NCBI RefSeq assembly: GCF_037414475.1
Contig: NZ_CP147913.1
Coordinates: 2,728,001-2,792,000 of the forward strand
DNA from: Myxococcus stipitatus
GTDB lineage: Bacteria > Myxococcota > Myxococcia > Myxococcales > Myxococcaceae
DNA length: 64,000 bases
Direction of reading: 5' to 3'
Translations under genes and position numbers: made by a program
Notes under the pieces: model-generated
What the model was told of the DNA's origin: nothing
Database searches by the model: none
Seen by the model: the letters and a program-made list of their open reading frames with translations, nothing else
Shown: positions 27,368 through 36,326 of the stretch, piece after piece
Numbering within the stretch: the stretch's first letter is position 1
How the letters are laid out: each line of letters begins with the position of its first letter

Positions 27368-29164
27368 TTGAACGAGACGAGCGTGGAGAGGCAGGCCTCG
27401 CGCAAGAGCGCGCGGGCGCAGGTGTCGCGAGGCCTGGCGGTGGCGGTGTTGCTCCTGGCGTGCGCGGCATCCGCGGCGCGGCCATACCGGGGCGGCGTGG
27501 TGGCCACGGCCTATCCTCAGGCCAGTGAGGCGGCGCTGAAGATGCTGGACCGGGGCGGCAACGCGGTGGACGCGGCGGTGGCCGCGGCCTTCGTGGCGGC
27601 CGTCGTCGGTCCCTACCATTCGGGTGTGGGCGGAGGCGGCTTCGCGCTGGTGCATGACGCGAAGTCCGGCGCGACGCGGGCCTTGGACTTCCGCGAGGTG
27701 GCGCCCAAGGCGGCCACGCGGGACATGTTCCTCAAGGACGGCAAGGTGGTACCGGCGCTGTCCACGGATGGCGTGCTGAGCGTCGCCGTGCCGGGCGCCG
27801 TCGCCGGCTACCTGGAGCTGCTCAAGACGCACGGCACGCTGCCCCCGTCCGTCGTCCTGGCGCCCGCCATCGAGGCGGCGCGCAAGGGGCTGTGGGTGAC
27901 GCCGCGCTACCGCTCCATGACGGAGGGACGGCTGGAGTGTCTGCGCAAGGACCCGGAGGCCTCGCGCATCTTCCTGTTGAAGAACGCGCGGGGAGAGATG
28001 GACGTGCCTCCGGTGGGGCACCTCGTGCGCCAGCCGGACCTGGCTCGCACGCTCACCACCCTCGCGAAGCAGGGCGCGAAGGGCTTCTACACGGGGCCGG
28101 TGGCCCAGGGCATCGTGGACACGGTGCGCTCGGGCGGCGGCATCCTCACGATGGAGGACCTGGCGTCCTACAAGACACGCCCTCGCGAGCCGCTCGCGGG
28201 CAGCTACCGCGGCCACCGCATCCTCACCATGCCTCCGCCCAGCGCGGGCGGCGTGGCGCTCATCCAGGTGCTGGGCGCGTTGGAAATCCTGCGGCCGCAG
28301 GGCTTCGCCCTGAAGGACCCGGAGGTGGTGCACCTGTACGTGGAGGCGGTGCGCCGCGCGTACGTGGACCGCGCGAAGTACCTGGGCGACCCGGACTTCT
28401 CCGACGTGCCCACCGCGCGGCTGGTGTCGCCGGGGCACATCGCGGACCTGGCTGGCTCCATCGACGCGAAGAAGGCCACATCCAGCCTCTCGCTGCTCCC
28501 CCAGTCGCCCAACACGCAGGGCTCCACGCTCACGGACAAGCCCGCCACGCTGACGCCGGAGCCGGAGCGCAAGAACACCACCCACATCTCCGTCATGGAC
28601 AAGAATGGCAACACGGTTGCAATGACCACCACGGTGAACTACGGCTTCGGCTCGTGTGTGGTGGCCAAGGGCACAGGCGTGCTGCTCAACGACGAGATGG
28701 ATGACTTCGCGGCGCAGCCGGGGGTGCCCAACGCGTATGGGCTCGTCACCGGAGAGCCGAACGCCATCGTCCCGGGCAAGGTGCCCCAGTCCTCCATGAC
28801 GCCCACGTTGGTGTTCTCCAAGGACGAGCCCACGCGCGTCATGCTGGCGGTGGGCAGCCCCGGCGGCTCCACCATCCCCACCACCGTCATCCAGGTCATC
28901 AGCAACATCATCGACGGCGGCATGGACGTGGCGCGCGCGGTGGGCGAGGGCCGGGTCCATCACCAGTACCTGCCCGACGAGATGTGGGTGGACCGGTGGG
29001 GCCTGGAGCCCGCCACGCTGTCGGCGCTGGAGGCCAAGGGCCACAAGGTTCGCCGCGTGGAACAATGGGGTGACGCGGAGGCCGTCTTCATCGACTCGAA
29101 GACAGGCCTGCGCTTCTCTGGAAGCGACCCTCGCAACGAGGGCTTCGCCATGGGACAGGATTGA
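27368..29164 (+). CDS. ggt: Gamma-glutamyltransferase
   Basis: 598 residues from a TTG at 27368 that follows GAGGTG by 6 bases; a GTG at 27359 is an alternative. A signal peptide (hydrophobic core VAVLLLACAASA) directs export. The Ntn-hydrolase fold is clear: GGNAVDAAVAAAF, the catalytic Thr404 in NTTHISV that becomes the small-subunit N-terminus after autocleavage, NDEMDDFA and the oxyanion SSMTPT. It transfers or hydrolyses gamma-glutamyl groups from glutathione and similar peptides in the envelope. The TatD-like gene starts 4 bases after its stop. Confidence 0.95.
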   Translation: MNETSVERQASRKSARAQVSRGLAVAVLLLACAASAARPYRGGVVATAYPQASEAALKMLDRGGNAVDAAVAAAFVAAVVGPYHSGVGGGGFALVHDAKSGATRALDFREVAPKAATRDMFLKDGKVVPALSTDGVLSVAVPGAVAGYLELLKTHGTLPPSVVLAPAIEAARKGLWVTPRYRSMTEGRLECLRKDPEASRIFLLKNARGEMDVPPVGHLVRQPDLARTLTTLAKQGAKGFYTGPVAQGIVDTVRSGGGILTMEDLASYKTRPREPLAGSYRGHRILTMPPPSAGGVALIQVLGALEILRPQGFALKDPEVVHLYVEAVRRAYVDRAKYLGDPDFSDVPTARLVSPGHIADLAGSIDAKKATSSLSLLPQSPNTQGSTLTDKPATLTPEPERKNTTHISVMDKNGNTVAMTTTVNYGFGSCVVAKGTGVLLNDEMDDFAAQPGVPNAYGLVTGEPNAIVPGKVPQSSMTPTLVFSKDEPTRVMLAVGSPGGSTIPTTVIQVISNIIDGGMDVARAVGEGRVHHQYLPDEMWVDRWGLEPATLSALEAKGHKVRRVEQWGDAEAVFIDSKTGLRFSGSDPRNEGFAMGQD

Positions 29165-29168
29165 ACGC

Positions 29169-29951
29169 GTGCCCGAGCCTCTGCCCATCTTCGACGCGCA
29201 CCTGCACCCCGAGAGCCTGAGCGACCAGGACCTCGAATCGATGCGCTTCTTCGGAGTGGAGCGGGCGCTCGTGGTGGCGCATCACTTCCCGGAGCCCACG
29301 TCCAAGGGGCTCCTGCGACACTTCGATGATGTGGTGGAGCGCCAACTCCCCCGGCTGGAGAAGGTGGGCATCCGCGCCTGGGCCGCGCTGGGTGTCCACC
29401 CCCGCTGCATCCCCAGGCGCGGCCTGTCCGAGGTCCTCTCCACCCTGCCCGACTACTTCCAGGGCGGCCGCGTCGTCGCGCTCGGCGAGACGGGGCTGCA
29501 CGTGGGCGGCGAAGAAGAAGAGGAGGCCTTCCTGGAGCAGCTCGCGCTGGCGCGGCGCCTCAAGCTGCGCGTCATCGTCCACACGCCCCTGACCGACAAG
29601 GAGCGCCACACGCGCCGCATCCTCACCTTGCTGCGCCAGTCCGGGGTGCTGCCCTCGCGTGTCCTCGTGGACCACGCCACCGCGCGCACCGTGCGCACCA
29701 TCCTGGAAGTGGGGCATTGGGCCGGGCTGACGCTGCACCCGGAGGCCCTCGCCGCCGAGCGCGCGGTGGCCCTGGTCCACCGGCTGGGCAGTGAGCGGCT
29801 GGTCCTCAACTCCGACGCCGGAGACGGCGCGGGCGACATCCTGGGACTGGCCCGCGTCGCCAACCTCCTGTCCAAGGCCCGCCTCTCCGAGCGCATCGTG
29901 CGGCGCGTCGCGAGCGACAACGCCGCCCGCTTCCTCCAGGTGGGCGCCTGA
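29169..29951 (+). CDS. TatD-like metal-dependent hydrolase
   Basis: 260 residues from a GTG 4 bases after the ggt stop. The TIM-barrel metal ligands are in place: DAHLH near the N-terminus, GETGLH, IVHTP, VDHAT and NSDAGDG. TatD proteins are DNases or other phosphoesterases, but this one is divergent (for example LGVHPRCIPRRGL), so the substrate is open. The tight spacing indicates coupling with gamma-glutamyltransferase, an uncommon partner. It has no signal peptide and is predicted to be cytoplasmic. Confidence 0.85.
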   Translation: MPEPLPIFDAHLHPESLSDQDLESMRFFGVERALVVAHHFPEPTSKGLLRHFDDVVERQLPRLEKVGIRAWAALGVHPRCIPRRGLSEVLSTLPDYFQGGRVVALGETGLHVGGEEEEEAFLEQLALARRLKLRVIVHTPLTDKERHTRRILTLLRQSGVLPSRVLVDHATARTVRTILEVGHWAGLTLHPEALAAERAVALVHRLGSERLVLNSDAGDGAGDILGLARVANLLSKARLSERIVRRVASDNAARFLQVGA

Positions 29952-30136
29952 GCCTCCCCCTTCCATTCCACGCCCGTTTTCCATCACCCTTCAGGACAGG
30001 ATTCCTTTCCACCCGACTCCAATCGGGTTGAATATTTGCAACAAACCACACCCCTATCCGTCCTTTCAGGCGAAGCGCGTACGGGATTGCCCCCAGGCGC
30101 CGCCGCCGCTTCCACAATCCGGTTCGGGAGGGCCTT

Positions 30137-32185
30137 TTGCGTTCCACGTTCGTCATCGTCGCCGCCTTCATGCTCGTGGGGTGCCTGGGCTCATCGGCCC
30201 GGACATCGGAACGCGCAAGTGGCGTGCACGCGTCGCTCGTCCCCAGGGCCGGACTGCTGCTCGCGGCCACTCCCGAGCGCTTCATGGAAGCGTGCCGGCG
30301 GGACATCCAGGAAGTGCGCAAGGCCGTGGCGAGGCTGACGTCTCCTCGGCCCGAGCACGCGCCGGCCGAGGAGGTGCTCACCACGTATGACGACGCCATC
30401 GCGCTCCTGGACGATGCCGTGGGGCGCTCGGGCATTGGCGCCAGCGTGCACCCGGACTCGGCCTTCCGGGCCGCGGCGGAGCGCTGTGAGCAGGCGGTGG
30501 AGCGCGTGCGCACGGACATCTCGTTGGACCGGCGCGTCTATGACGCCCTGGCCTCGCTCGACCTGGAGCATCAGGACGCGGTGACGCGCCGCTGGGTGGC
30601 GCGGGTGCTGCGCGGCTTCAAGCGCGCGGGAGTGGACCGGGACACCGCCACGCGGGAGCGCGTGCGCGAACTCCAGGAGGAGCTCATCGTGCTGGGGCAG
30701 GAGTTCAGCCGGCACATCCACGACGACGTGCGCAACCTGGACGTGCCCCCGGCCGCGCTGGCGGGGCTGCCCGAGGACTACGTCCGCACCCACCCACCGG
30801 GCCCGGATGGGGTCGTGCGCCTGGCGACGAACTCCGCCGACATGGGCCCCTTCATGACGTACGCCCAGGACGCGTCCACGCGCGAGGCGCTGTGGCGGCT
30901 GGGCCGGCGCCGGGGGCATCCTCACAACCTGGACACGCTGGCGCGGATGCTCCATGCGCGCCACGCGCTGGCCACGCTGCTGGGCTATCCGAACTGGGCG
31001 GCCTATGCCGCAGAAGACAAGATGGTGCGCCGGCAGCAGGTGGCCGCGAACTTCATCGAGGAGCTGGCCGCCGCCGTCGCCGGGCGCATGCGCGAGGAGT
31101 ACGCCGCGCTGCTGGAGCGCAAGCGCAGGGACGTGCCCGACGCCACCCGCGTGGAGCCCTGGGAGCAGGCGTGGCTGGAGGAGCGCGTGCGCGCGGAGCG
31201 CTTCCGCTTCGACTCCCGCGAGCTGCGGCCCTACTTCGAATACTCGCGGGTGAAGCAGGGCGTGCTGGACCTCACCTCCCAGATGTTCGGCCTCACCTAC
31301 CACCGGGTGACAGATGTACCCGTGTGGCATCCGGACGTGGAGGTCTGGGACGTCTACGAAGGCACCGAGCGGCGAGGCCGCTTCTACCTGGACATGCACC
31401 CGCGCCCCGGCAAGTACACCCACGCCGCGCAGTGGGACCTGGCCGTGGGCCGAGAGGGGAAGTCACTGCCCGAGGGCGTGCTGACGTGCAACTTCCCGCG
31501 CCCCGGCAGCCGCCCCGCGCTGCTCCAGCACTCCGAGGTGCGGGCGTTCTTCCACGAGTTCGGCCACCTGATGCACCACCTCTTGGGAGGCCGCGCGCGG
31601 TGGGCGGGCCTGTCCGGCACACGCACCGAGGGAGACTTCGTGGAGGCCCCCGCCCAGGTGCTGGAGGAGTGGGCCTGGAGCGCGGAGTCCCTCCAGCGCT
31701 TCGCGCGCCACGTCGACACGGACGCGCCCATGCCGGAGGACCTCATCTCGCGGATGCGCCGCGCGGACTCCTTCGGCAAGGGGCTGTGGGTCCGCCAGCA
31801 ACTCTTCTACGCCGCCGTCAGCCTCCACCTCCACGACGACACCAACCCGGCGGACACCGACGACTCCACGCCGCTCGTGATGGAGCTCCAGGAGCGCTAC
31901 CTGCCCTTCCGCGCCGTGGACGGCACCTACGCCCATCTCGCCTTCACCCAGCTCGACGGCGACTACTCCGCGCTCTACTACTCGTATCTCTGGTCGCTCG
32001 TCATCGCGCGAGACTTGCTCACCCCCTTCGAGCAGCACGGGATGATGGACGCCACCACCGCCCACCGCTACCGCGACACCGTGCTGGCACCGGGCGGCTC
32101 CAAGGACGCCGCGGACCTGGTGCGTGACTTCCTGGGCCGTGGCTACGACTTCGGGGCGTACTCGCGTTGGCTGCAAGGCCGCTGA
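30137..32185 (+). CDS. M3-family metallopeptidase lipoprotein
   Basis: 682 residues from a TTG with GGGAGGG 5 bases upstream. The N-terminus is a lipoprotein signal with lipobox LVGC, so the enzyme should be anchored outside the inner membrane. The M3 (thimet oligopeptidase/oligoendopeptidase) zinc motif HEFGH is at 473-477, with the third ligand Glu in the later EAPAQVLEEWAW. Upstream parts show the usual long helical clamp (FEYSRVKQGVLDLTSQMFGL, WDVYE, YLDMHPRPGKYTHAA). M3 enzymes cut short peptides. An exported form fits a predatory or scavenging lifestyle, which is inference. Confidence 0.92.
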   Translation: MRSTFVIVAAFMLVGCLGSSARTSERASGVHASLVPRAGLLLAATPERFMEACRRDIQEVRKAVARLTSPRPEHAPAEEVLTTYDDAIALLDDAVGRSGIGASVHPDSAFRAAAERCEQAVERVRTDISLDRRVYDALASLDLEHQDAVTRRWVARVLRGFKRAGVDRDTATRERVRELQEELIVLGQEFSRHIHDDVRNLDVPPAALAGLPEDYVRTHPPGPDGVVRLATNSADMGPFMTYAQDASTREALWRLGRRRGHPHNLDTLARMLHARHALATLLGYPNWAAYAAEDKMVRRQQVAANFIEELAAAVAGRMREEYAALLERKRRDVPDATRVEPWEQAWLEERVRAERFRFDSRELRPYFEYSRVKQGVLDLTSQMFGLTYHRVTDVPVWHPDVEVWDVYEGTERRGRFYLDMHPRPGKYTHAAQWDLAVGREGKSLPEGVLTCNFPRPGSRPALLQHSEVRAFFHEFGHLMHHLLGGRARWAGLSGTRTEGDFVEAPAQVLEEWAWSAESLQRFARHVDTDAPMPEDLISRMRRADSFGKGLWVRQQLFYAAVSLHLHDDTNPADTDDSTPLVMELQERYLPFRAVDGTYAHLAFTQLDGDYSALYYSYLWSLVIARDLLTPFEQHGMMDATTAHRYRDTVLAPGGSKDAADLVRDFLGRGYDFGAYSRWLQGR

Positions 32186-32210
32186 CGCACCTCGCAAGGC
32201 GCTGTAAATT

Positions 32211-32246
32211 CAAAGGGCCCCGCGATGTGAATCGCGAGGCCCCTTG
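32211..32246. terminator. Bidirectional terminator between M3 peptidase and a convergent small gene
   Basis: CAAAGGGCCCCGCGAT pairs with ATCGCGAGGCCCCTTG over 16 positions (two of them G-U or A-C type) with a GTGA tetraloop. A/T runs flank both sides, so it can act on both strands. Confidence 0.8.
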
Positions 32247-32296
32247 TGTTGTGAATCCGTCAAACCCGCACCGTCACGCTCACGAGGAGCGCGGGA

Positions 32297-32575
32297 CTAG
32301 TGCACGGCCGGTACGGACGCGGCGACTTCGGGCTGAAGGGTGATGGCCTGCGCCTCCGGATCCAACCGGACCTGCACGGGCACGCCCTGGTAGCGGTACT
32401 GGGCCAGCGAGTCCGCCGCTCCGTCGAGGAGCAGCTGATAGCGCTCCTCCAGCTCCACGGCGATCAACAGCATCGTCTCGCCCGCGTCCGTGACGCCCGG
32501 GCGGTACACCTGGCAGCGCTGGAACCGCGCCCAGCGACCGTTCTGCATCTTCACCAGCTCGCCGTCGTAAGCCAT
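32297..32575 (-). CDS. Small conserved-looking protein, unknown function
   Basis: 92 residues starting MAYDGELVKMQNGRWARFQR, with GGAGGA about 7 bases upstream of the ATG. It reads as mixed alpha/beta: an N-terminal strand pair around NGRWARFQRCQVYRPG, then a long helix LLIAVELEERYQLLLDGAADSLAQYRYQ and a strand-rich end. Third-position GC is strong. There is no signal or membrane segment. I do not recognise the family. Confidence 0.65.
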   Translation of the reverse strand: MAYDGELVKMQNGRWARFQRCQVYRPGVTDAGETMLLIAVELEERYQLLLDGAADSLAQYRYQGVPVQVRLDPEAQAITLQPEVAASVPAVH

Positions 32576-32873
32576 GCGCAAGTCCTCCGCAGCCCATGCA
32601 ACGATTCGCAATGTAGGGGCGAATTAACTTCCTGTCATCCCCCCTCTTGAAAATTCGTTAAGCCCCTTGAATTCCAAAGGGTTACACGACAGTTCAGGGG
32701 TTCCCGAGGGGTGGGCCGGCCGTGAGTGCTCAAAAATGTAAATTTGCTGGTTGGTCAATCCGGTTAAGGGAGCGGGGTGGCGCCGCTTCCCCGGCAGGAG
32801 GAGGTCCCTGGGGGCCGGGAGGTGACGGTTGGGGCGGTGGCGCAGGGCGTCGCGGTCTCCTAGATTCAGGGGG

Positions 32874-33104
32874 ATGAAGTTGCCAGGGCTGTTCCGCAAA
32901 GAGCGAACGACCATCGCCCCCGCTGACGCCCAGGACCACGCCGAGAAGCTGCTGGCGGAGTCCTTGCGCCTGCTGGGACAGGTGTGCACGAAGGTCGCCG
33001 ACGCCATCGAGTCGCAGCGGCTGTCGCGCCAGGGCTACCAGCACAACACGTATCTGCGTCGCACGGACGAACCCGGGGACGCGGAGAAGAAGCCCCAGGA
33101 GTAG
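32874..33104 (+). CDS. Small cytoplasmic protein, unknown function
   Basis: 76 residues from the ATG at 32874, preceded by CAGGGGG. A central amphipathic helix (AQDHAEKLLAESLRLLGQVC TKVADAIE, about 20-47) is followed by a polar basic/acidic tail (QHNTYLRRTDEPGDAEKKPQE). No family is recognised. It has its own AT-richer leader (32580-32800) and a strong hairpin after its stop, which together support a real single-gene unit. Confidence 0.55.
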   Translation: MKLPGLFRKERTTIAPADAQDHAEKLLAESLRLLGQVCTKVADAIESQRLSRQGYQHNTYLRRTDEPGDAEKKPQE

Positions 33105-33112
33105 CCGGCCGC

Positions 33113-33145
33113 GCGCGAGCACGGGTGCTTCATCCCGTGTCGCGC
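33113..33145 (+). terminator. Hairpin terminator after the 76-residue protein
   Basis: GCGCGA-g-CACGGG pairs with CCCGTG-t-CGCGC across an 8-base loop, 8 bases after the stop codon. Confidence 0.65.
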
Positions 33146-33256
33146 AAGACCCCAGGTGGTGGAGCCAAGCGAGGCGGGGGCCGTTGGGACTCGAGGCAAG
33201 AGGGCCTGTATCCCGAGGGTGGTTGGCTGTTGAAAAGTGGAGCGACCCCTTCCGGA

Positions 33257-33275
33257 ATGGGACCACCGTTCCCAT
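33257..33275. promoter_or_regulatory. Inverted repeat upstream of the receiver-domain gene
   Basis: ATGGGA and TCCCAT form a perfect 6-bp dyad with a 7-base spacer, 60 bases before the ATG at 33335 in an otherwise featureless 230-base gap. It may be an operator; the evidence is symmetry and position only. Confidence 0.3.
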
Positions 33276-33334
33276 CTTGCGGCCCATAGAATCCCGCGGT
33301 CCGAGACGCCGCAGCTCCCCTCTGAGGCCCTGCC

Positions 33335-33712
33335 ATGTCCCACATCCTGGTCGTCGATGACGATGCGAGCCACCGCGCGCTCATCTGCGATGCCCTCGAG
33401 GAGATGGGTTACCGCACCGTCCAGGCCACCAACGGCCGCGAGGCGCTGGACCACCTGGAGGGCGACATGCCCGCCGCGGTGTTGTTGGACCTGCGCATGC
33501 CGGTGATGAGCGGCTGGGGGCTCTTGGACGCGCTGAAGAAGATGCCGCGCGCGCGGGGCCTGCCCATCATCATCATCTCGGGCTACGGCTTCGAGTGGGA
33601 GGCGGAGCTGGTGGGCGCCGCGGGCTACATCTCCAAGCCGGTGGACCTGGACAAGGTGCGGCTGACGGTGCAGCAGATCGTCGGCCCGCCGGAGATGGCC
33701 TTCGTGCACTGA
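33335..33712 (+). CDS. Stand-alone response regulator receiver protein
   Basis: 125 residues, a single CheY-like domain. The acidic pair VVDDDA, the phosphoacceptor Asp in VLLDLRMP (residue 52), the Thr/Ser switch in IIIISGYG and the Lys in ISKPVD are all present. There is no output domain, so it should act by protein contact, either in a phosphorelay or on a target. No kinase gene is nearby. The downstream ABC transporter starts 75 bases later in the same direction and may share the transcript. Confidence 0.93.
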   Translation: MSHILVVDDDASHRALICDALEEMGYRTVQATNGREALDHLEGDMPAAVLLDLRMPVMSGWGLLDALKKMPRARGLPIIIISGYGFEWEAELVGAAGYISKPVDLDKVRLTVQQIVGPPEMAFVH

Positions 33713-33787
33713 GGCGGAGGACCCCACGCATCGGTCGGGGTGAGGATTGTCGCCGGGGGGCGGGGTCGGGTGAGATGGCGCTCCTTC

Positions 33788-34606
33788 ATGACGCCCTCCC
33801 CTTCCGATGACCTGGCCGTCGACGCGCGCGGGTTGCTCAAGCGCTTCGGTGGCTTCACCGCGCTCAATGGCCTGGACCTTCAGATTCCCAAGGGCGCCTT
33901 CTACGCGTACCTGGGCCCCAACGGCGCCGGGAAGTCCACCAGCATCGCGCTCCTGACGGGTGTGCATGGGCCCGACGCGGGCTCCATCCGGATGCTGGGC
34001 GTGGACGCGGTGAAGAAGCCCATGGAGGTGAAGCGGCGCGTGGGCGTGGTGCCGGAGGAGCTGAGCCTCTTCGAGCGGCTCACCGGGCGGCAGTACCTCA
34101 CGTTCTGCGCGCGCATGTACGGCCTGGATGGCGACGAGGCCGCGGCGCGCGCGGCGGAGCTGCTGGAGTTGACGGAGCTCACGTACAAGGCGGGGGCGCT
34201 CGTCTCGGAGTACTCCAAGGGCATGCGGCGGCGGCTCGCCATCGCCGCGGCGTTGATCCACGCGCCGGAGCTGGTGCTGCTCGACGAGCCCTTCGAGGGC
34301 ATCGACGTGCTGGCCGCCGGAGTCATCCGCGAGCTCTTGCGCGAGCTGAGCCGGCGCGGCGTGACGTTGCTGCTCACCACCCACGTGTTGGAGATCGCCG
34401 AGCGGCTGGCCACCCACGCGGGCATCATCCAGGGCGGGCGGATGCTGGACCAGGGCACGGTGCCCTCGCTGCTGCAGCGCTACGACAGCCCCTCGCTGGA
34501 GGCGGTGTTCGAGAAGCTCATCGCGGTGCCGGCCTCGCGCAACGCGCGGCTGTCCTTCTATGGCGAAGCCCCCGCCCCCGTCGTGGCGCTGCGGGAGCCG
34601 GCATGA
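33788..34606 (+). CDS. ABC transporter ATP-binding protein
   Basis: 272 residues. Walker A is GPNGAGKST, the Q-loop region is GVVPEELSLFERLTG (Q replaced by E, as in many exporter ATPases of this kind), the signature is YSKGMRRRLAIA, Walker B is LVLLDEPFEG and the H-loop TTHVL. It is the DrrA/CcmA-like class that pairs with ABC-2 type permeases. Its stop overlaps the permease start by 4 bases (ATGA). The start is placed at 33788; an in-frame codon 16 residues upstream looks non-coding. Confidence 0.92.
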   Translation: MTPSPSDDLAVDARGLLKRFGGFTALNGLDLQIPKGAFYAYLGPNGAGKSTSIALLTGVHGPDAGSIRMLGVDAVKKPMEVKRRVGVVPEELSLFERLTGRQYLTFCARMYGLDGDEAAARAAELLELTELTYKAGALVSEYSKGMRRRLAIAAALIHAPELVLLDEPFEGIDVLAAGVIRELLRELSRRGVTLLLTTHVLEIAERLATHAGIIQGGRMLDQGTVPSLLQRYDSPSLEAVFEKLIAVPASRNARLSFYGEAPAPVVALREPA

Positions 34607-36258
34607 GCCGCCCGGCCGTTCCAGGCTTCTTCCGCCACCTGTGGCTCTTGTGGGGATTGCGCTTCAACATCGGGCTGAACCAGGGACCGGGCCGAAGCCG
34701 CCTCCTGGCCGTGGGAGCGTTCCTCGCGTCGAGCGCGCCGGGCCTGTTCTTCGGCCTGTTCTTCTACGGGCTGATGCGGCTGGCCCCCGTGGCCCAGAGC
34801 GACGTGTGGCCGTACTTCATCCTCAACCTGCTGTGCTTCGTCACCTTCTCCGTGTGGGTGACGTGGCCGCTGTTGTCGGCGGGCGTGGATGACCACTCGG
34901 AATTGAGCCGCTACGCGGCGTTCCCCATCTCCCCCTTCCGCCTGCTCATCGCCTCCACGGTGGCCAGCCTCTTCGAGCCGCGCGCGCTGGTGTTCTACGC
35001 CCCGCTCACCGGCGCGGCGCTGGGCTTCGTCTCCATCAACCGGTTGTGGGCGCCCTGGCTGGCGGTGGTGCTCTATGTGCTGTTCGCGCTGCTGTGCGCG
35101 GCGTGGAGCCGGGTGGCGCTGTACGCCGTCATCAACGTGCTGCGCGAGAAGCACAGCGCGCAAATCATGGGCGGCGGGTTGTTGGTGTTCCTCATCGCCG
35201 CGTCGTTCATCCCGCCCATCGACACGTCGTGGCTGACGCAGGTGGGGACGTCCGGCGTCGACGCGCTGGACATGACGCTCATCATCAACGCGGCGGTGGC
35301 GCTGGGGCGGGTGCCTCCGGGGTTCTTCGGGGACGGGCTCGCGCAGCTCTCCTGGTTCCGTCCTCGCGTGGCCATGGTGGAGGCGGCGGGTCTCTTGTTC
35401 TTCGCGGCCATGGGCATGGCGGTGGCGTACATGCTCCTCATGCGCTTCCACCGTCAGGCCGGGCGCGCGGGGCCACAGCTCAAGGACTCGCAGGACAGCA
35501 ACCCTTTCGCCCGCACGCGCACGCGCTTCTCCACGCTGGTGACCCGCGAGGCGCTCGACCTGTGGCGCAATCCGCGCGCGCGGCTGCTCGCGTCGGTGCC
35601 CTTCATCCTGGCCATCCTGCTGAAGCTCCTGTCTGGACGGGACCTGTTCGTCTTCCTGTTGGGCCGCTCCGCGGATGCGTGGTTGATGGGGGGCCTGTGC
35701 ATCTACGGCGCGGTGGTGATTGCGTCGACGTTCTCCCAGAACACCTTCGCGTATGACGGACAGGGCTTCGCGGCGTTCCTCGCCGCGCCGCTCGACTTGT
35801 CGGACGTGCTGCGCGCGAAGAACCGGGTGCAAGCCGCGGCGGCGCTCGGCATGGCGGTGCTGGTGGCGCTCTTCTACCGGGTGTACTTCGGCTTCGGGTC
35901 GGTGGTGGACATCGTCTGCGCGCTCGCCGCGGTGGCGGGTGTCCTTCCGGTGCTGCTGGCCGCGGGCAACTTCCTGTCGCTGTACTTCCCCGTGAAGTTC
36001 CACGCGAGCCTCAAGCGCCGAGACAAGGTGCCGCTGACGGCGTCCATGCTGGGCATCCTCGCGGCCAGCGCCGGGTGCATGCCGTTCGGCTGGGCCCTGA
36101 GGTTCGCGGGACAGGACGGTCCATCGTGGGGTTCCGCGGCGCTGATTGCCCTGTGCGCGGGCCTCTATCTGGTGCTGTACCGCCTCACCCTGCCGCTGGC
36201 GCTGCGCCTGCTGGAGCGGCGGCGGGAAGTCATCCTCCAGGCCGTGACGCGCGAATAG
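34603..36258 (+). CDS. ABC transporter permease (ABC-2-like exporter)
   Basis: 551 residues with about a dozen hydrophobic segments in two groups (about 45-215 and 255-540) separated by a polar loop with HRQAGRAGPQLKDSQDSNP. Together with the overlapping ATPase gene it forms a two-protein exporter, probably a homodimeric permease with a dimeric ATPase. The cargo is unknown; the arrangement resembles exporters of lipids, drugs or peptides. A bidirectional hairpin separates it from the convergent VWA gene. Confidence 0.87.
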   Translation: MSRPAVPGFFRHLWLLWGLRFNIGLNQGPGRSRLLAVGAFLASSAPGLFFGLFFYGLMRLAPVAQSDVWPYFILNLLCFVTFSVWVTWPLLSAGVDDHSELSRYAAFPISPFRLLIASTVASLFEPRALVFYAPLTGAALGFVSINRLWAPWLAVVLYVLFALLCAAWSRVALYAVINVLREKHSAQIMGGGLLVFLIAASFIPPIDTSWLTQVGTSGVDALDMTLIINAAVALGRVPPGFFGDGLAQLSWFRPRVAMVEAAGLLFFAAMGMAVAYMLLMRFHRQAGRAGPQLKDSQDSNPFARTRTRFSTLVTREALDLWRNPRARLLASVPFILAILLKLLSGRDLFVFLLGRSADAWLMGGLCIYGAVVIASTFSQNTFAYDGQGFAAFLAAPLDLSDVLRAKNRVQAAAALGMAVLVALFYRVYFGFGSVVDIVCALAAVAGVLPVLLAAGNFLSLYFPVKFHASLKRRDKVPLTASMLGILAASAGCMPFGWALRFAGQDGPSWGSAALIALCAGLYLVLYRLTLPLALRLLERRREVILQAVTRE

Positions 36259-36262
36259 ACCC

Positions 36263-36298
36263 GGGGCCGCGGACGCCATGACAGCGAACCGCGGCCCC
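36263..36298. terminator. Bidirectional hairpin between the ABC permease and VWA genes
   Basis: GGGGCCGCGG (36263-36272) and CCGCGGCCCC (36289-36298) are exact complements with a 16-base loop, between converging genes 68 bases apart. Confidence 0.75.
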
Positions 36299-36326
36299 AA
36301 GTCATCCCCGTTTCATCCCACCAGAA

